Part shown: piece after piece, positions 8,191 to 18,051 of the stretch
Position numbering within the stretch: position 1 is the stretch's first letter
Layout: every line of letters starts with the position of its first letter
Origin: Herbiconiux sp. L3-i23
GTDB lineage: Bacteria; Actinomycetota; Actinomycetes; Actinomycetales; Microbacteriaceae
Assembly: GCF_023734115.1 (NCBI RefSeq)
Contig: NZ_AP025737.1
Location: 2,914,001-2,978,000, forward strand
Direction: 5' to 3'
Length of the DNA: 64,000 nt
The notes under the pieces: model-generated
Database searches by the model: none
What the model was told of the DNA's origin: nothing
Seen by the model: only the letters and a program-made list of their open reading frames with translations
Program-made: the position numbers and the translations under genes

Positions 8191-9267
8191 TCAGCTACCG
8201 GAGTAGTAGTCCGGGTAGCCGTCGGCGACCACGTTCCAGACCGTGATGTCGCCGTCGATGATCTGCTGCTTCAGCTCCTCGATGCGGTCGAGGGTCTCCT
8301 GGCCGATCGCGTCCTTCGTGTTCGCGAAGTCCGAGAGGCCGACGCCGTCTTCGGCGAGACCGAGGTTCAGGGTCTCGCCGCCCGGGAAGTCGCCGTCCTT
8401 GTACGCCTTGAGGAGGGTGTCCATGGCGACGTCGGTGCGCTTCAGCATCGTGGTGAGCACGAAGCCGGGGGCCACGTCGTCCTGGTTGGCGTCGACGCCG
8501 ATCGCGTAGTGGTTGTTGTCCTCCGCCGCCTGGATGACGCCGGCGCCGGTGCCGCCGGCGACCGCGTAGACGATGTCCGCACCCTGGTCGAACATCGACT
8601 GCGCGAGCTGCTGACCCTTGGTCGGGTCCGCGAAGTCGTTCGAGTAGGCGGTGAGCACCGTGACCTCGGGGTCGGTGTCGCGAGCGCCCTGGATGTAGCC
8701 GACCAGGAACTTGTCGATGCCGGCGCTCTGCGCACCGCCGATGACGCCGATCACCTTGTCGGAGTTGATCTTCGGGTCACTGGTGTTGCTCGTCTGGATC
8801 GCGGCGAGCGCACCGGCGAGGTACGAGCCCTCCTGCTCCTGGAAGAGCACCGAGGCGACGTTGTCGCCCGCGGCCTCCGCGTTGACGAGCGCCCAGAAGG
8901 TGTCGGGGTAGTCCGCGGCGACCTGCGGAAGGATCTCGGCGTGCGAGTACTCGAGGTCGATCACGAGACCGAGCCCCTCGTCACCGGCGCGGCGCAGCAC
9001 CTGCTCGCCCTGACCGACGATGTCGTCCGACTCGATCGGGGTTCCCTCGAGACCGTTGTCGGCGAGGCCCTTCTCGAAGCCCGTGTAGGCGTAGTCGTTG
9101 TAGGACTCGTCGCCGAGGCCTCCCTGCGCGACGACGAGAGCCGTCGACGCGAGCGAGTCGCCGTCGCCGCCGCTGGCGGAGCCGTCGCTACTCGCGCCCG
9201 AGCAGGCGGTCAGCAGCAGCAGCGAGGCCGCCACCGGAGCGAAGACCAGCGCGTGTCGTTTCTTCAT
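8191..9267 (-). CDS. BmpA-family substrate-binding lipoprotein (nucleoside ABC importer)
   Basis: A 358-residue extracytoplasmic binding lipoprotein that captures the ligand for the downstream ABC importer. The N-terminus is a classic lipoprotein signal: MKKR, a hydrophobic core, and lipobox LTAC with the lipidated cysteine at residue 22, followed by a Ser/Gly-rich linker. BMP-family features include DESYNDYAYTGFEKG, the FWALVNAEAAGDNVASVLFQEQEGSYLAG region and AVAGGTGAGVIQAA. The start is ATG 9267, preceded by GGAGGA at a 4-nt spacing; an in-frame ATG 12 nt upstream would put the Shine-Dalgarno sequence inside the gene. The first 80 nt overlap the end of the gntR gene in another frame, an unusually long overlap. 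Confidence 0.93.
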   Translation of the reverse strand: MKKRHALVFAPVAASLLLLTACSGASSDGSASGGDGDSLASTALVVAQGGLGDESYNDYAYTGFEKGLADNGLEGTPIESDDIVGQGEQVLRRAGDEGLGLVIDLEYSHAEILPQVAADYPDTFWALVNAEAAGDNVASVLFQEQEGSYLAGALAAIQTSNTSDPKINSDKVIGVIGGAQSAGIDKFLVGYIQGARDTDPEVTVLTAYSNDFADPTKGQQLAQSMFDQGADIVYAVAGGTGAGVIQAAEDNNHYAIGVDANQDDVAPGFVLTTMLKRTDVAMDTLLKAYKDGDFPGGETLNLGLAEDGVGLSDFANTKDAIGQETLDRIEELKQQIIDGDITVWNVVADGYPDYYSGS

Positions 9268-10042
9268 GGTTTCCTCCATGGGGTTGGGGGGCGAATGTGA
9301 TGTGGTACAGGTACTGCGTCCCGAGGTACCGGGCTCGGACGACCTCGACGAGGCGTCCGGTTGCGTCCCGCGAAGAGCGGACGATTTCGATGAGCGCGGT
9401 GCCCTCCTCGACTCCGAGGAGTTCGGCTTCGCGCTCGTCGGCGTTGATGGCGCGCAGCGTCTCCTCGCCGGAGGTGAGGTAGACGCCGCCCTGTCGGAGC
9501 GCCTCGTAGAGCGACCAGCCGCTGTCGGCGGCGACCGGCTCGGTGAGACCGATCCGGTCGGCCACGTCGGCGGCGATGAGGGCGCGCTGAATGCCGACGT
9601 GCTCCTTGCCGACGGTGCGCAGTCGCTCGAGGCGGACGAGGTCCTGCTCGTCGCCGGGCTCTCCGTCGAAGGCGGAGGCGGGACGGGCGGGGTCGCCCGC
9701 CGCCAGCATCTCGAAGGACAGCAGCGTGCTTCCGGGGGCGAGGCCGAGTCCGTGGACATGCTCGGAGAAGCTCGACAGGTCGGGGAGCTGGCGCTCCATC
9801 GGGCGCGCACTGACGAAGGTGCCGCGCCCCTGACGGCGGGTGACGACGCCCCGGTCGACGAGTGTGTCGAAGGCCTTGATGACGGTGGCGCGGCTCAGAC
9901 GGTTCTCCGCCGCGAGCACCGTCTCGCTCGGAAGCAGGTCACCGGGCTTCAGCTCTTCGAGAGCGATGAAGTCTTCGATCGCGCGAGCGAGCTGCACATA
10001 CAACGGCTGTCCGCCGCGTGCGTGGTCGAGTTCAACTCGCAT
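9188..10042 (-). CDS. GntR/HutC-family regulator of the nucleoside operon
   Basis: A 284-residue regulator with an N-terminal winged helix-turn-helix (GDLLPSETVLAAENRLSRATVIKAFDTLVDRGVVTRRQGRGTFV region, residues ~35-78, quoted as a span) and a C-terminal UTRA ligand-binding domain ending near RARYLGTQYLYHITF. It heads the nucleoside operon and is probably its ligand-responsive repressor. ATG 10042 is chosen, with GGAG 10 nt upstream; a TTG at 10048 is an alternative. After the normal UTRA end the frame continues about 30 residues and overlaps the signal-peptide region of the binding-protein gene by 80 nt. That tail has no recognisable structure. A quasi-palindromic operator candidate lies 31 nt upstream. 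Confidence 0.9.
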   Translation of the reverse strand: MRVELDHARGGQPLYVQLARAIEDFIALEELKPGDLLPSETVLAAENRLSRATVIKAFDTLVDRGVVTRRQGRGTFVSARPMERQLPDLSSFSEHVHGLGLAPGSTLLSFEMLAAGDPARPASAFDGEPGDEQDLVRLERLRTVGKEHVGIQRALIAADVADRIGLTEPVAADSGWSLYEALRQGGVYLTSGEETLRAINADEREAELLGVEEGTALIEIVRSSRDATGRLVEVVRARYLGTQYLYHITFAPQPHGGNHEETTRAGLRSGGGLAAAADRLLGRE

Positions 10043-10072
10043 GGTCAAAGATCTCCGTCGTTCGAATGACCG

Positions 10073-10086
10073 CTTGTCCGGTCAAG
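10073..10086. promoter_or_regulatory. Candidate GntR operator
   Basis: CTTGTCCGGTCAAG is a 14-base quasi-palindrome (12 of 14 positions symmetric, CTTG-CCGG-CAAG) lying about 30 nt upstream of the gntR start in the divergent spacer. HutC-type GntR proteins commonly bind such TTG-N-CAA sites. On the minus strand it contains TTGACC, which could serve as a -35 element. The assignment is by position and symmetry only. Confidence 0.5.
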
Positions 10087-10271
10087 TGAACGCTAGGGGA
10101 CGGCGTGGAGTCAAGGCCCTCTTTTCACAGGACCGTTACGCGCGGAAACGAGACGTTTACAAAAGCCCACCAAGCCGGGCCCGGCGGTGGTATCACCGCC
10201 TCACACCGATGCGTCGGGCGGATGGGTGGGCGCTCGGGTGAGTCCATGGGCGGCGGGCTTACGGTTGGGGC

Positions 10272-11507
10272 ATGTCGACGGTCGCGCCCGCAGTGTCAAC
10301 GACGCGGGTCTTCGCCATCGACCTCGGCCGGTTCGCGGCGCTCGCCGGGATGATGGCGGCGCACACCTGGAACCGCACGGCCGACGGCGAGCAGACCCTG
10401 ATCGGCGAACTCGTCGCAGGTCGGGCCGCCGCGCTCTTCGCGGTGCTCGCGGGCGTCGGAGTCGTCTTCGTCACCCGCCGCGCGCTCGCTGAGGGGAGGC
10501 GCGGAATCGCCGCGCGACTTCTCCTCGGCAGAGCGCTCGCGATCTTCGTGATCGGCATGACCCTCGGCCTGCTCGGCACCAACGTGTACGTGATCATCGC
10601 CTATTACGGCCTGCTCTTCCTCGCGATGGCGCCCATCGCCGGGCTGCGCTCCCGGTGGCTGATCGGCATCGCCGTGGTCCTCGCCGTGGCGGGGCCGTTC
10701 GTCAACGTGTTCGTGCGCGCATCGCTCGGCGTCACCGAAGAGCTCGGCAGCCCGACGTGGGTCGATCTGCTCGACCCCATCGCCCTCGTGCGCGGACTGC
10801 TGATCACCGGCATCTACCCGGTCATCACCTGGCTGGTCTACGCGATCGTCGGAATGCTCATCGGTCGCGCGCTCATCCGCGCGGACACCGTCGACCGGGT
10901 CCGCCGGCTCGGACTCGTCACCGCCCTCGGAGGCCTGGTCTCCGTGGTGGTCGGATACCTCGTCAGCGCGCTCGTGCTCGACGTGGTCGGCGGACGCGCG
11001 GCCCTTGCGGAGCTCTACGGCGCTGACGGCCGCCGCATCGTCGACGAGTTGCTCGTCGACGGCGGAACCGGGTCGCCGCCGCTGCGCAGCCCGTACTGGC
11101 TCGCGACCGCCGCACCGCACACGGGCAGCACGCCCGACCTTCTCATCACCGCCGGTATCGCCGCCATCACGATCGGCGTGCTGCTCGCGCTGCTGCCCGC
11201 TCCGGGACGGACGCTGCGGAACGTCCTCCTGCCGATCGCCGGAGCGGGGGCGGCGCCGCTGACCGTCTACTCCGTGCACGTCGCGCTGACCGCCCTCGTG
11301 CCGCAGACGGCCACCCTGCTGAGCCCCGACGGGTTCGCCCCGTTCGAGTTCCGCTCGAGCCTGCCCCTGTATCTCGCCAACCTGGCCGTCGCGCTCGGCA
11401 TCGGCACGGTGCTCGGGCTCTTGCGCATCCGCGGCCCGCTCGAGACCGCCGTCACCGCCGCCGGCAGCGCCACGGCTGGCATCCGGCGCTCAGGAAACCG
11501 CTCGTAG
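10272..11507 (+). CDS. Polytopic membrane protein, heparan-alpha-glucosaminide N-acetyltransferase-like (DUF1624/DUF418)
   Basis: A 411-residue integral membrane protein with about ten hydrophobic helices. The N-terminal pattern VFAIDLGRFAALAGMMAAHTW, with its aspartate-leucine-arginine entry and a membrane histidine, is typical of the DUF1624/DUF418 acyltransferase-like group. C-terminal features include APLTVYSVHVALTAL. Members are thought to transfer acyl groups across the membrane onto sugars, but the substrate here is unknown. The start is ATG 10272, at the far end of a 229-nt spacer shared with the divergent gntR operon. It is followed 33 nt later by a glycosidase gene. The pairing hints at cell-surface or storage glycan work but is weak evidence. 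Confidence 0.75.
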   Translation: MSTVAPAVSTTRVFAIDLGRFAALAGMMAAHTWNRTADGEQTLIGELVAGRAAALFAVLAGVGVVFVTRRALAEGRRGIAARLLLGRALAIFVIGMTLGLLGTNVYVIIAYYGLLFLAMAPIAGLRSRWLIGIAVVLAVAGPFVNVFVRASLGVTEELGSPTWVDLLDPIALVRGLLITGIYPVITWLVYAIVGMLIGRALIRADTVDRVRRLGLVTALGGLVSVVVGYLVSALVLDVVGGRAALAELYGADGRRIVDELLVDGGTGSPPLRSPYWLATAAPHTGSTPDLLITAGIAAITIGVLLALLPAPGRTLRNVLLPIAGAGAAPLTVYSVHVALTALVPQTATLLSPDGFAPFEFRSSLPLYLANLAVALGIGTVLGLLRIRGPLETAVTAAGSATAGIRRSGNRS

Positions 11508-11540
11508 GCTCGGATTCCGCTGCGAATCGAAGGAGGGCCC

Positions 11541-13382
11541 TTGACCGCCGACCCCGCACCCTCCTCCCCGTTCGCCGGCGCCCCGTCCACGCGCGTCGAC
11601 GGTTACGTCCCCCTGCGCGACTACGCCGCGATCGGAGACGGGCGCACCGTCGCGTTGATCGCGAGCGACGGCAGCATCGACTGGCTCCCCATGCCGGCGC
11701 TGCACACGCCCCCTGTCTTCGCCGCGCTGGTCGACGCAGCGAAGGGCGGCCGATTCGAACTTCGACCGACCGCCCCCTTCCGTACCGAACGCGCGTATGT
11801 CGACGGCACCAACGTCCTCCGCACCCGGTTCACGACGGCGGACGGCGTCGCCGACGTGACCGACGCCCTCGTCACGGGCGTCGCCGGGCGACTGCCCTGG
11901 GCGGAGCTCGCCCGACGGATCGACGGAATCTCCGGTGCCGTCGAGTTCGAGTGGAGGGTCGCCCCCGGCGCCGTCTTCGGCGGCGGTGAGGTGGACCGGC
12001 TGAACACCGTGCACGGCCCGATCCTGCGCGACGACGACATCAACTTCGCCCTCGTCGGCTTCGAGCACGGCCGCCTCGACGGCGACTCGACGACGGAGCC
12101 CGAGTTCTCGGGCCGATTCAGCACCACCGCCGGATCCCGTTCCCTGCTGTGCCTGTGCGGCACCGACGACGAACCCATCCACCTGCCCGATCCGCACATC
12201 GTCGACGAGGGCGTCGATCGCAGCATCGAGAGCTGGGCGACCTGGTCGCGCGAGTTCACCTGGGAAGGCCCCTGGCAGGAGTCGGTGCACCGCAGCGCCC
12301 TGGCCCTCAAGCTGCTGATCTTCTCGCCCACCGGTGCGATCGCCGCGGCGGCCACCTCGTCGCTGCCGGAGTCGCTCGACGGCGGCAAGAACTGGGACTA
12401 CCGATTCGCGTGGGTGCGCGACCTCGCCTACACGACCCGGGCGCTCATCCGATTCGGTCTGCGCGAAGAGACGCATGCCGCCGTGTCCTGGATCCTCAAA
12501 GCGCTGAAGGACAACGGGCGCGAGATGCACATCTTCTTCGAGCTCGACGGCTCCCTCGCCGACGGCGTGCACGAGGCGAAGGCCGAAGGGTGGCGCGGCA
12601 TCGGCCCCGTCGTCACGGGCAACCCCGCCGCCGATCAGCTGCAACTCGGCAACTTCGCCGACATCCTCGCCATCATGGCGGGCTACGTGGAGGGCGGGAA
12701 CATCCTCGACTCCTCGACAAGCGAACTGCTCTGCGGCTTCGCGGACGAGGCCTGCGTGCGCTGGCAGAAGAAGGATGCCGGCATGTGGGAGCTGCCGAAG
12801 CAGCAGCACTACACGAGCTCCAAGATGGGTGTCTGGCAGGCGCTGACCGCAGCCATCCGGCTGTCGGAGCTGGGCGAGGTGCACCCGTCGCCGAAGCAGC
12901 TCGACCGGTGGAAGAAGAACCGCGACCTCATCGTGCAGTGGATCGATGAGAACGCGTGGGATGAGAAGCGCGGGGCTTACCTGATGTACCCGGGCGCCGA
13001 CGCGCTCGACACGTCGGTGCTGCTGCACGCGCCGAGCGGGTTCGACCGCGGCGAGCGGATGTCGCGCACCATCGACGCCCTCCGCGCGGAGCTCGGCGTC
13101 GGGCCGCTCGTCTACCGGTACACAGGGATGGCCGAGGAGGAGGGAACGTTCGTCTCGAGCGCCTTCTGGGTGGTCTCCGCGCTCACCTGCGTCGGTCGGC
13201 GCGACGAGGCGATCGCCCTGATGGACGAACTGGTCGCACAGTCGAACGACGTCGGCATTTACGCGGAGATGATCGCCGAGAACGGCGAGTTCCTCGGCAA
13301 CCTGCCGCAGGGGCTCAGCCACCTCGCCCTCGTCAACGCCGCCGCCGACATCGTTGCAACCGACCCCGCGCGCGAGGACTAG
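11541..13382 (+). CDS. Glycoside hydrolase family 15 (glucoamylase/trehalase-like)
   Basis: A 613-residue cytoplasmic enzyme of the GH15 family, which hydrolyses terminal alpha-glucosidic bonds (glucoamylase, trehalase or isomaltose-type). It has an N-terminal beta-sandwich beginning DYAAIGDGRTVALIASDGSIDWL. The (alpha/alpha)6 barrel follows, with the family motif NWDYRFAWVRDLAYTTRAL (about residue 283) and the C-terminal EEGTFVSSAFWVVSAL and NLPQGLSHLALVNAA motifs. The start is TTG at 11541, supported by the strong Shine-Dalgarno sequence AAGGAGGG 3-5 nt upstream; no better ATG or GTG is nearby. There is no signal peptide. Trehalose or maltodextrin breakdown is likely; the exact substrate is not readable. 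Confidence 0.9.
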   Translation: MTADPAPSSPFAGAPSTRVDGYVPLRDYAAIGDGRTVALIASDGSIDWLPMPALHTPPVFAALVDAAKGGRFELRPTAPFRTERAYVDGTNVLRTRFTTADGVADVTDALVTGVAGRLPWAELARRIDGISGAVEFEWRVAPGAVFGGGEVDRLNTVHGPILRDDDINFALVGFEHGRLDGDSTTEPEFSGRFSTTAGSRSLLCLCGTDDEPIHLPDPHIVDEGVDRSIESWATWSREFTWEGPWQESVHRSALALKLLIFSPTGAIAAAATSSLPESLDGGKNWDYRFAWVRDLAYTTRALIRFGLREETHAAVSWILKALKDNGREMHIFFELDGSLADGVHEAKAEGWRGIGPVVTGNPAADQLQLGNFADILAIMAGYVEGGNILDSSTSELLCGFADEACVRWQKKDAGMWELPKQQHYTSSKMGVWQALTAAIRLSELGEVHPSPKQLDRWKKNRDLIVQWIDENAWDEKRGAYLMYPGADALDTSVLLHAPSGFDRGERMSRTIDALRAELGVGPLVYRYTGMAEEEGTFVSSAFWVVSALTCVGRRDEAIALMDELVAQSNDVGIYAEMIAENGEFLGNLPQGLSHLALVNAAADIVATDPARED

Positions 13383-13405
13383 CCGTCGTCAGAGCGGCGG
13401 CCGGG

Positions 13406-14275
13406 TCACGGAGTCGCGACCGCGAAGGTGTCGCAGGCGGCGGGTCCGCCGTTCAGCCCCTGCGTGAACCACTTCTGGCGCTGGTCGCTCGAGCCGTGAG
13501 TCCAGCTCTCCGAGTTCGCCGTCGTGCCCTGGATGCGGTCGTCGCCGACCGCGGCCGCGGCGCTCAACGCGTCGGCGATCTGCGCGTCCGTGACCTCGTC
13601 GAGCAGCGGCTCACCATAGGTCCCGGCCGCTTCGGAGGCGGCGGCGACCCAGGCTCCGGCGTAGCAGTCGGCCTGCAGCTCGACCCGGACGCCGTTGGAG
13701 TCGGGACCGGTGTCGCCGTCCTGCGCGCGGGCGAGGACGCCGGTGAGATTCTGGATGTGGTGACCCCACTCGTGCGCGGCGACGTACATCTCGGCGAGCG
13801 GGCCGCCGCTCGCGCCGTACCGGCCGCGGAGATCGTCGTAGAAGGCGGTGTCGACGTAGATCGAGGTGTCCGGCGGGCAGTAGAACGGGCCGACGGCGCT
13901 CGTCGCCTGACCGCATCCGGTGCTCGTCGCGTCGTCGAAGAGGAAGAACTGCGGGTCGACGTAGTCGGTGATGCCGAGGGTCTGCGCCTCGGTCGACCAG
14001 TATCCCGACAGCGAGTCGGCGGCGCCCGCCAGGCGGCAGTCGATCGACGCATTGGCGTCGGCGCCCGTCTCGCAGTTCTGCAGCGAGTCGGCCTCCTCGG
14101 CTCCGCCGCCGCCGGTCTGCGGTGCGAGCCCGGTGAGGTCGACGCCCAGCACCTGCGAGAGGACGAACAGCCCGATGACCAGGAGGCCACCGCCGCCCGC
14201 GGCTCCGACGCCGATGGTGCGGCGGCGCCGCTTCACCTTGCTCGAATCGATCCGCGCGTCGTCGTCGAACGTCAT
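13406..14275 (-). CDS. Membrane-anchored neutral zinc metallopeptidase (YpfJ family)
   Basis: A 289-residue protein of the YpfJ/KPN_02809 neutral zinc metallopeptidase family. It has a basic cytoplasmic N-terminus, one transmembrane helix at about residues 22-42 and a large external domain. The zinc site is visible as AAHEWGHHIQN (HEXXH-type HEWGH), with the downstream glutamate in VRVELQADCYAGAWV as probable third ligand. Cysteines in LQNCET, IDCRLA, STGCGQ and FYCPP suggest disulfides outside the cell. The start is ATG 14275; a longer frame upstream carries no conserved sequence. It is convergent with the GH15 gene and stands alone. Physiological substrate unknown. Confidence 0.88.
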   Translation of the reverse strand: MTFDDDARIDSSKVKRRRRTIGVGAAGGGGLLVIGLFVLSQVLGVDLTGLAPQTGGGGAEEADSLQNCETGADANASIDCRLAGAADSLSGYWSTEAQTLGITDYVDPQFFLFDDATSTGCGQATSAVGPFYCPPDTSIYVDTAFYDDLRGRYGASGGPLAEMYVAAHEWGHHIQNLTGVLARAQDGDTGPDSNGVRVELQADCYAGAWVAAASEAAGTYGEPLLDEVTDAQIADALSAAAAVGDDRIQGTTANSESWTHGSSDQRQKWFTQGLNGGPAACDTFAVATP

Positions 14276-14352
14276 GACGCGACCGTACAGAAATCGACCT
14301 GAGAGTGGGGCGAGTCGATGGAAGGATGAACGGGAACCGAGAGAGGGAGGCG

Positions 14353-14460
14353 ATGGGCGGGCTCTACGGTGACGCCATGCTGGTCGTCGGCATGCTCGTG
14401 GCCGCATCGACCGTCGTCGCCGCGCTCATCGTGCTGATCCGTCAGCGCCGCGACCGGTGA
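14353..14460 (+). CDS. Small single-span membrane protein (35 aa)
   Basis: A short frame encodes 35 residues: a polar start MGGLYGDA, one hydrophobic helix of about 20 residues (LVVGMLVAASTVVAALIVLI) and a basic tail RQRRDR. That topology matches a single-pass small membrane protein with its C-terminus inside. A purine-rich GAGAGGGAGG sits just before the ATG as a possible ribosome site, though the spacing is short. It lies alone between the divergent metallopeptidase gene and recQ. No family is recognised, and it could be a chance frame, but hydrophobicity and ribosome site support it. Confidence 0.45.
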   Translation: MGGLYGDAMLVVGMLVAASTVVAALIVLIRQRRDR

Positions 14461-14476
14461 TGCCCGCCGGTGAGGC

Positions 14477-16318
<1,842 letters not shown>

Positions 16319-16424
16319 ACGCGAAATGGTAACCGCGACCGCGGACAGTGGGGCTGCGTCGGCGAGTCCGGGGACGCGCGCGGGCGATCCGTGAATCGGG
16401 AGGAACTGTCGCCGTGCCTCGGCG

Positions 16425-16943
16425 TCAGGAGGAGGACTTGCGGCGCCGTGGTGCCGCCGACCGGGGTGGGGACGCCCGAAGATGCGTGCGTACCCGGCCG
16501 AGCACTCCGGCGAGCGCCTCGACGTCGCCGCCCGACAGCGGCTCGAACAGCAGCTCTTTCAGCACGGCGATGTGGCCGGGGAACACCGCGGCGAGCACGT
16601 CTCTGCCCGCGTCGGTGAGGGTGACCGTTGTGCTGCGCTCGTCCTCCCGTGACGGCGCGCGGGTGACGAGGCCGCGCTGCTCGAGGAGCTGCGCTTGGTA
16701 GGTGAGCCCGCTGCGGCTGTAGACGACGCCATCGGCCAGGTCGGTCATGCGCGAGCTGCCCGCCGGCGAATCCCCGAGCGTGGCCAACAGCTGGAACTGC
16801 ACGTAGCTGAGGTCGCCCGCCTCCCGCAGCTGCTGCTCGACCGCGTGCCGCACGAGGCTGCTCACCTCGATGAGCGCGAAATACGCATCGAGCTCGACGG
16901 GCGAGAGCTGAGCGGAGTCCTTCGAGGGGGCGTCGGATGTCAT
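16425..16943 (-). CDS. MarR-family transcriptional regulator
   Basis: A 172-residue dimeric winged-helix regulator. The DNA-binding region includes SSRMTDLADGVVYSRSGLTYQ and the wing PSREDERSTTVTLTDAGRDVL. The tail after about residue 150 is Ser/Arg-rich and probably disordered. It is divergently transcribed from the oxidoreductase at 17032. The 88-nt spacer contains two near-identical palindromes, so this protein very probably represses both itself and the oxidoreductase in response to a quinone, oxidant or similar ligand. The start is ATG 16943. Confidence 0.92.
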   Translation of the reverse strand: MTSDAPSKDSAQLSPVELDAYFALIEVSSLVRHAVEQQLREAGDLSYVQFQLLATLGDSPAGSSRMTDLADGVVYSRSGLTYQAQLLEQRGLVTRAPSREDERSTTVTLTDAGRDVLAAVFPGHIAVLKELLFEPLSGGDVEALAGVLGRVRTHLRASPPRSAAPRRRKSSS

Positions 16944-16957
16944 GCACCGATCCTACT

Positions 16958-17012
16958 TGCTTCGAACTCGAAGCAGTGTTACGTTCTCTGCAGATGCTTC
17001 AAGTTCGAAGCA
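16958..17012. promoter_or_regulatory. Paired MarR operators in divergent promoter
   Basis: Two 18-base palindromes: TGCTTCGAACTCGAAGCA at 16958-16975 (perfect 8-bp arms, 2-bp centre) and TGCTTCAAGTTCGAAGCA at 16995-17012 (one mismatch). Their centres are 37 bp apart, and they bracket the region where the two divergent promoters must lie. Sites like these, one on each side, let one MarR protein control both directions. Confidence 0.85.
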
Positions 17013-17031
17013 AAACAAGAAGGAGACAACG

Positions 17032-17970
17032 ATGAAGGCAGTACGGTTCCACGAGCAGGGCGGCCCCGAGGTCCTTCGCTATGAAGACGTCGAACGACCC
17101 GAGCCGGGCGCCGGGCAGGTGCGGATCCGGGTCGCCGGATCGGCGTTCAACGCCGCCGACAACGGGATGCGGGCGGGCACGTTGCCGATCCCGATCGCTC
17201 TCCCCCACATCCCCGGGTATGACGTGTCGGGCACGATCGATGCGCTCGGCGAGGGCGTCGACGACATCGCAATCGGAGACCCGGTCGTCGGCTTTCTGCC
17301 GATGACCGCCGATGGCGCCGCCGCCGAGTTCGTGGTCGCGCCGCGCGAGGTCGTGGTCGCCGCACCGTCCCGCATCGACCTGTCCGACGCGGCGGCGCTG
17401 CCATCGGTGGGCCTCACCGCGTGGCAGGCACTCTTCGAGCACGGCCAGCTCACGGCGGGCCAGCGGGTGCTGATCGTCGGTGCCGGCGGCGCGGTGGGCG
17501 GCCACGCCGTCCGTCTCGCCAAGCGGGCCGGCGCCACGGTGATCGCGACGGCGAGCCCGGCGAGCATCGCCGCGGTCACCGCGGGCGGAGCCGATCAGGT
17601 CATCGACCACACGAGCGAGCCGGTTCTCGACGCCGTCTCGGAGCAGATCGACGTGCTGCTCAACCTCGCCCCGATCGACCCGGCGGAGTTCACCGCCCTC
17701 GTCGCCCTCGTGCGGTCGGGCGGGGTGGTCGTCAGCACCACCGCATGGATGCCCGCCCCCGGCGACGAGGAGCGCGGCGTGCGCGGCGTGGTGGTCTACG
17801 TGCACAGCGACGCCGCCCAGCTGGCGGAGCTGGTATCACTCGTCGACTCGGGCGAGCTCGTCGTCGACGTGACCTCCCGCATCCCCCTCCGCGACCTGAT
17901 CGGGGTCCACGAGCAGGCCGCGCAGGGCCGCATCCGCGGAAAGGTCGTCGTCATCCCGAGCGCCGCGTGA
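17032..17970 (+). CDS. NADP-dependent quinone oxidoreductase-like protein (zinc-free MDR family)
   Basis: A 312-residue medium-chain dehydrogenase/reductase of the quinone-oxidoreductase type, which reduces quinones or enones with NADPH. An N-terminal GroES-like fold begins MKAVRFHEQGGPEVLRY. The Rossmann motif VLIVGAGGAVGGHAVRLA lies at about residues 146-163. Structural zinc cysteines are absent, as expected for the zinc-free branch. The start is ATG 17032 with AAGGAGA 8 nt upstream; an upstream in-frame extension would run through both operators and is rejected. Control by the divergent MarR suggests induction by electrophiles or oxidants. Confidence 0.9.
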   Translation: MKAVRFHEQGGPEVLRYEDVERPEPGAGQVRIRVAGSAFNAADNGMRAGTLPIPIALPHIPGYDVSGTIDALGEGVDDIAIGDPVVGFLPMTADGAAAEFVVAPREVVVAAPSRIDLSDAAALPSVGLTAWQALFEHGQLTAGQRVLIVGAGGAVGGHAVRLAKRAGATVIATASPASIAAVTAGGADQVIDHTSEPVLDAVSEQIDVLLNLAPIDPAEFTALVALVRSGGVVVSTTAWMPAPGDEERGVRGVVVYVHSDAAQLAELVSLVDSGELVVDVTSRIPLRDLIGVHEQAAQGRIRGKVVVIPSAA

Positions 17971-17978
17971 GGACGACC

Positions 17979-18010
17979 GGTCACCTGGTCGGATCGGCGA
18001 CCAGGTGACC
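17979..18010 (+). terminator. Rho-independent-like hairpin after the oxidoreductase
   Basis: GGTCACCTGGTCG and CGACCAGGTGACC form a perfect 13-bp stem with a 6-nt loop (GATCGG), starting 8 nt after the oxidoreductase stop. No T-run follows, which is common for actinobacterial terminators. It separates the oxidoreductase from the transporter cluster that follows. Confidence 0.75.
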
Positions 18011-18051
18011 ATGGACCCTGCCGTTCATCCGCCCACCAATAGGCTTGCGGG

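Noticed and set aside
18011-18051. TPP riboswitch before the YkoE-like S component
   Set aside because: The gap is too short and none of the conserved TPP aptamer segments is visible there or before the ATPase gene.
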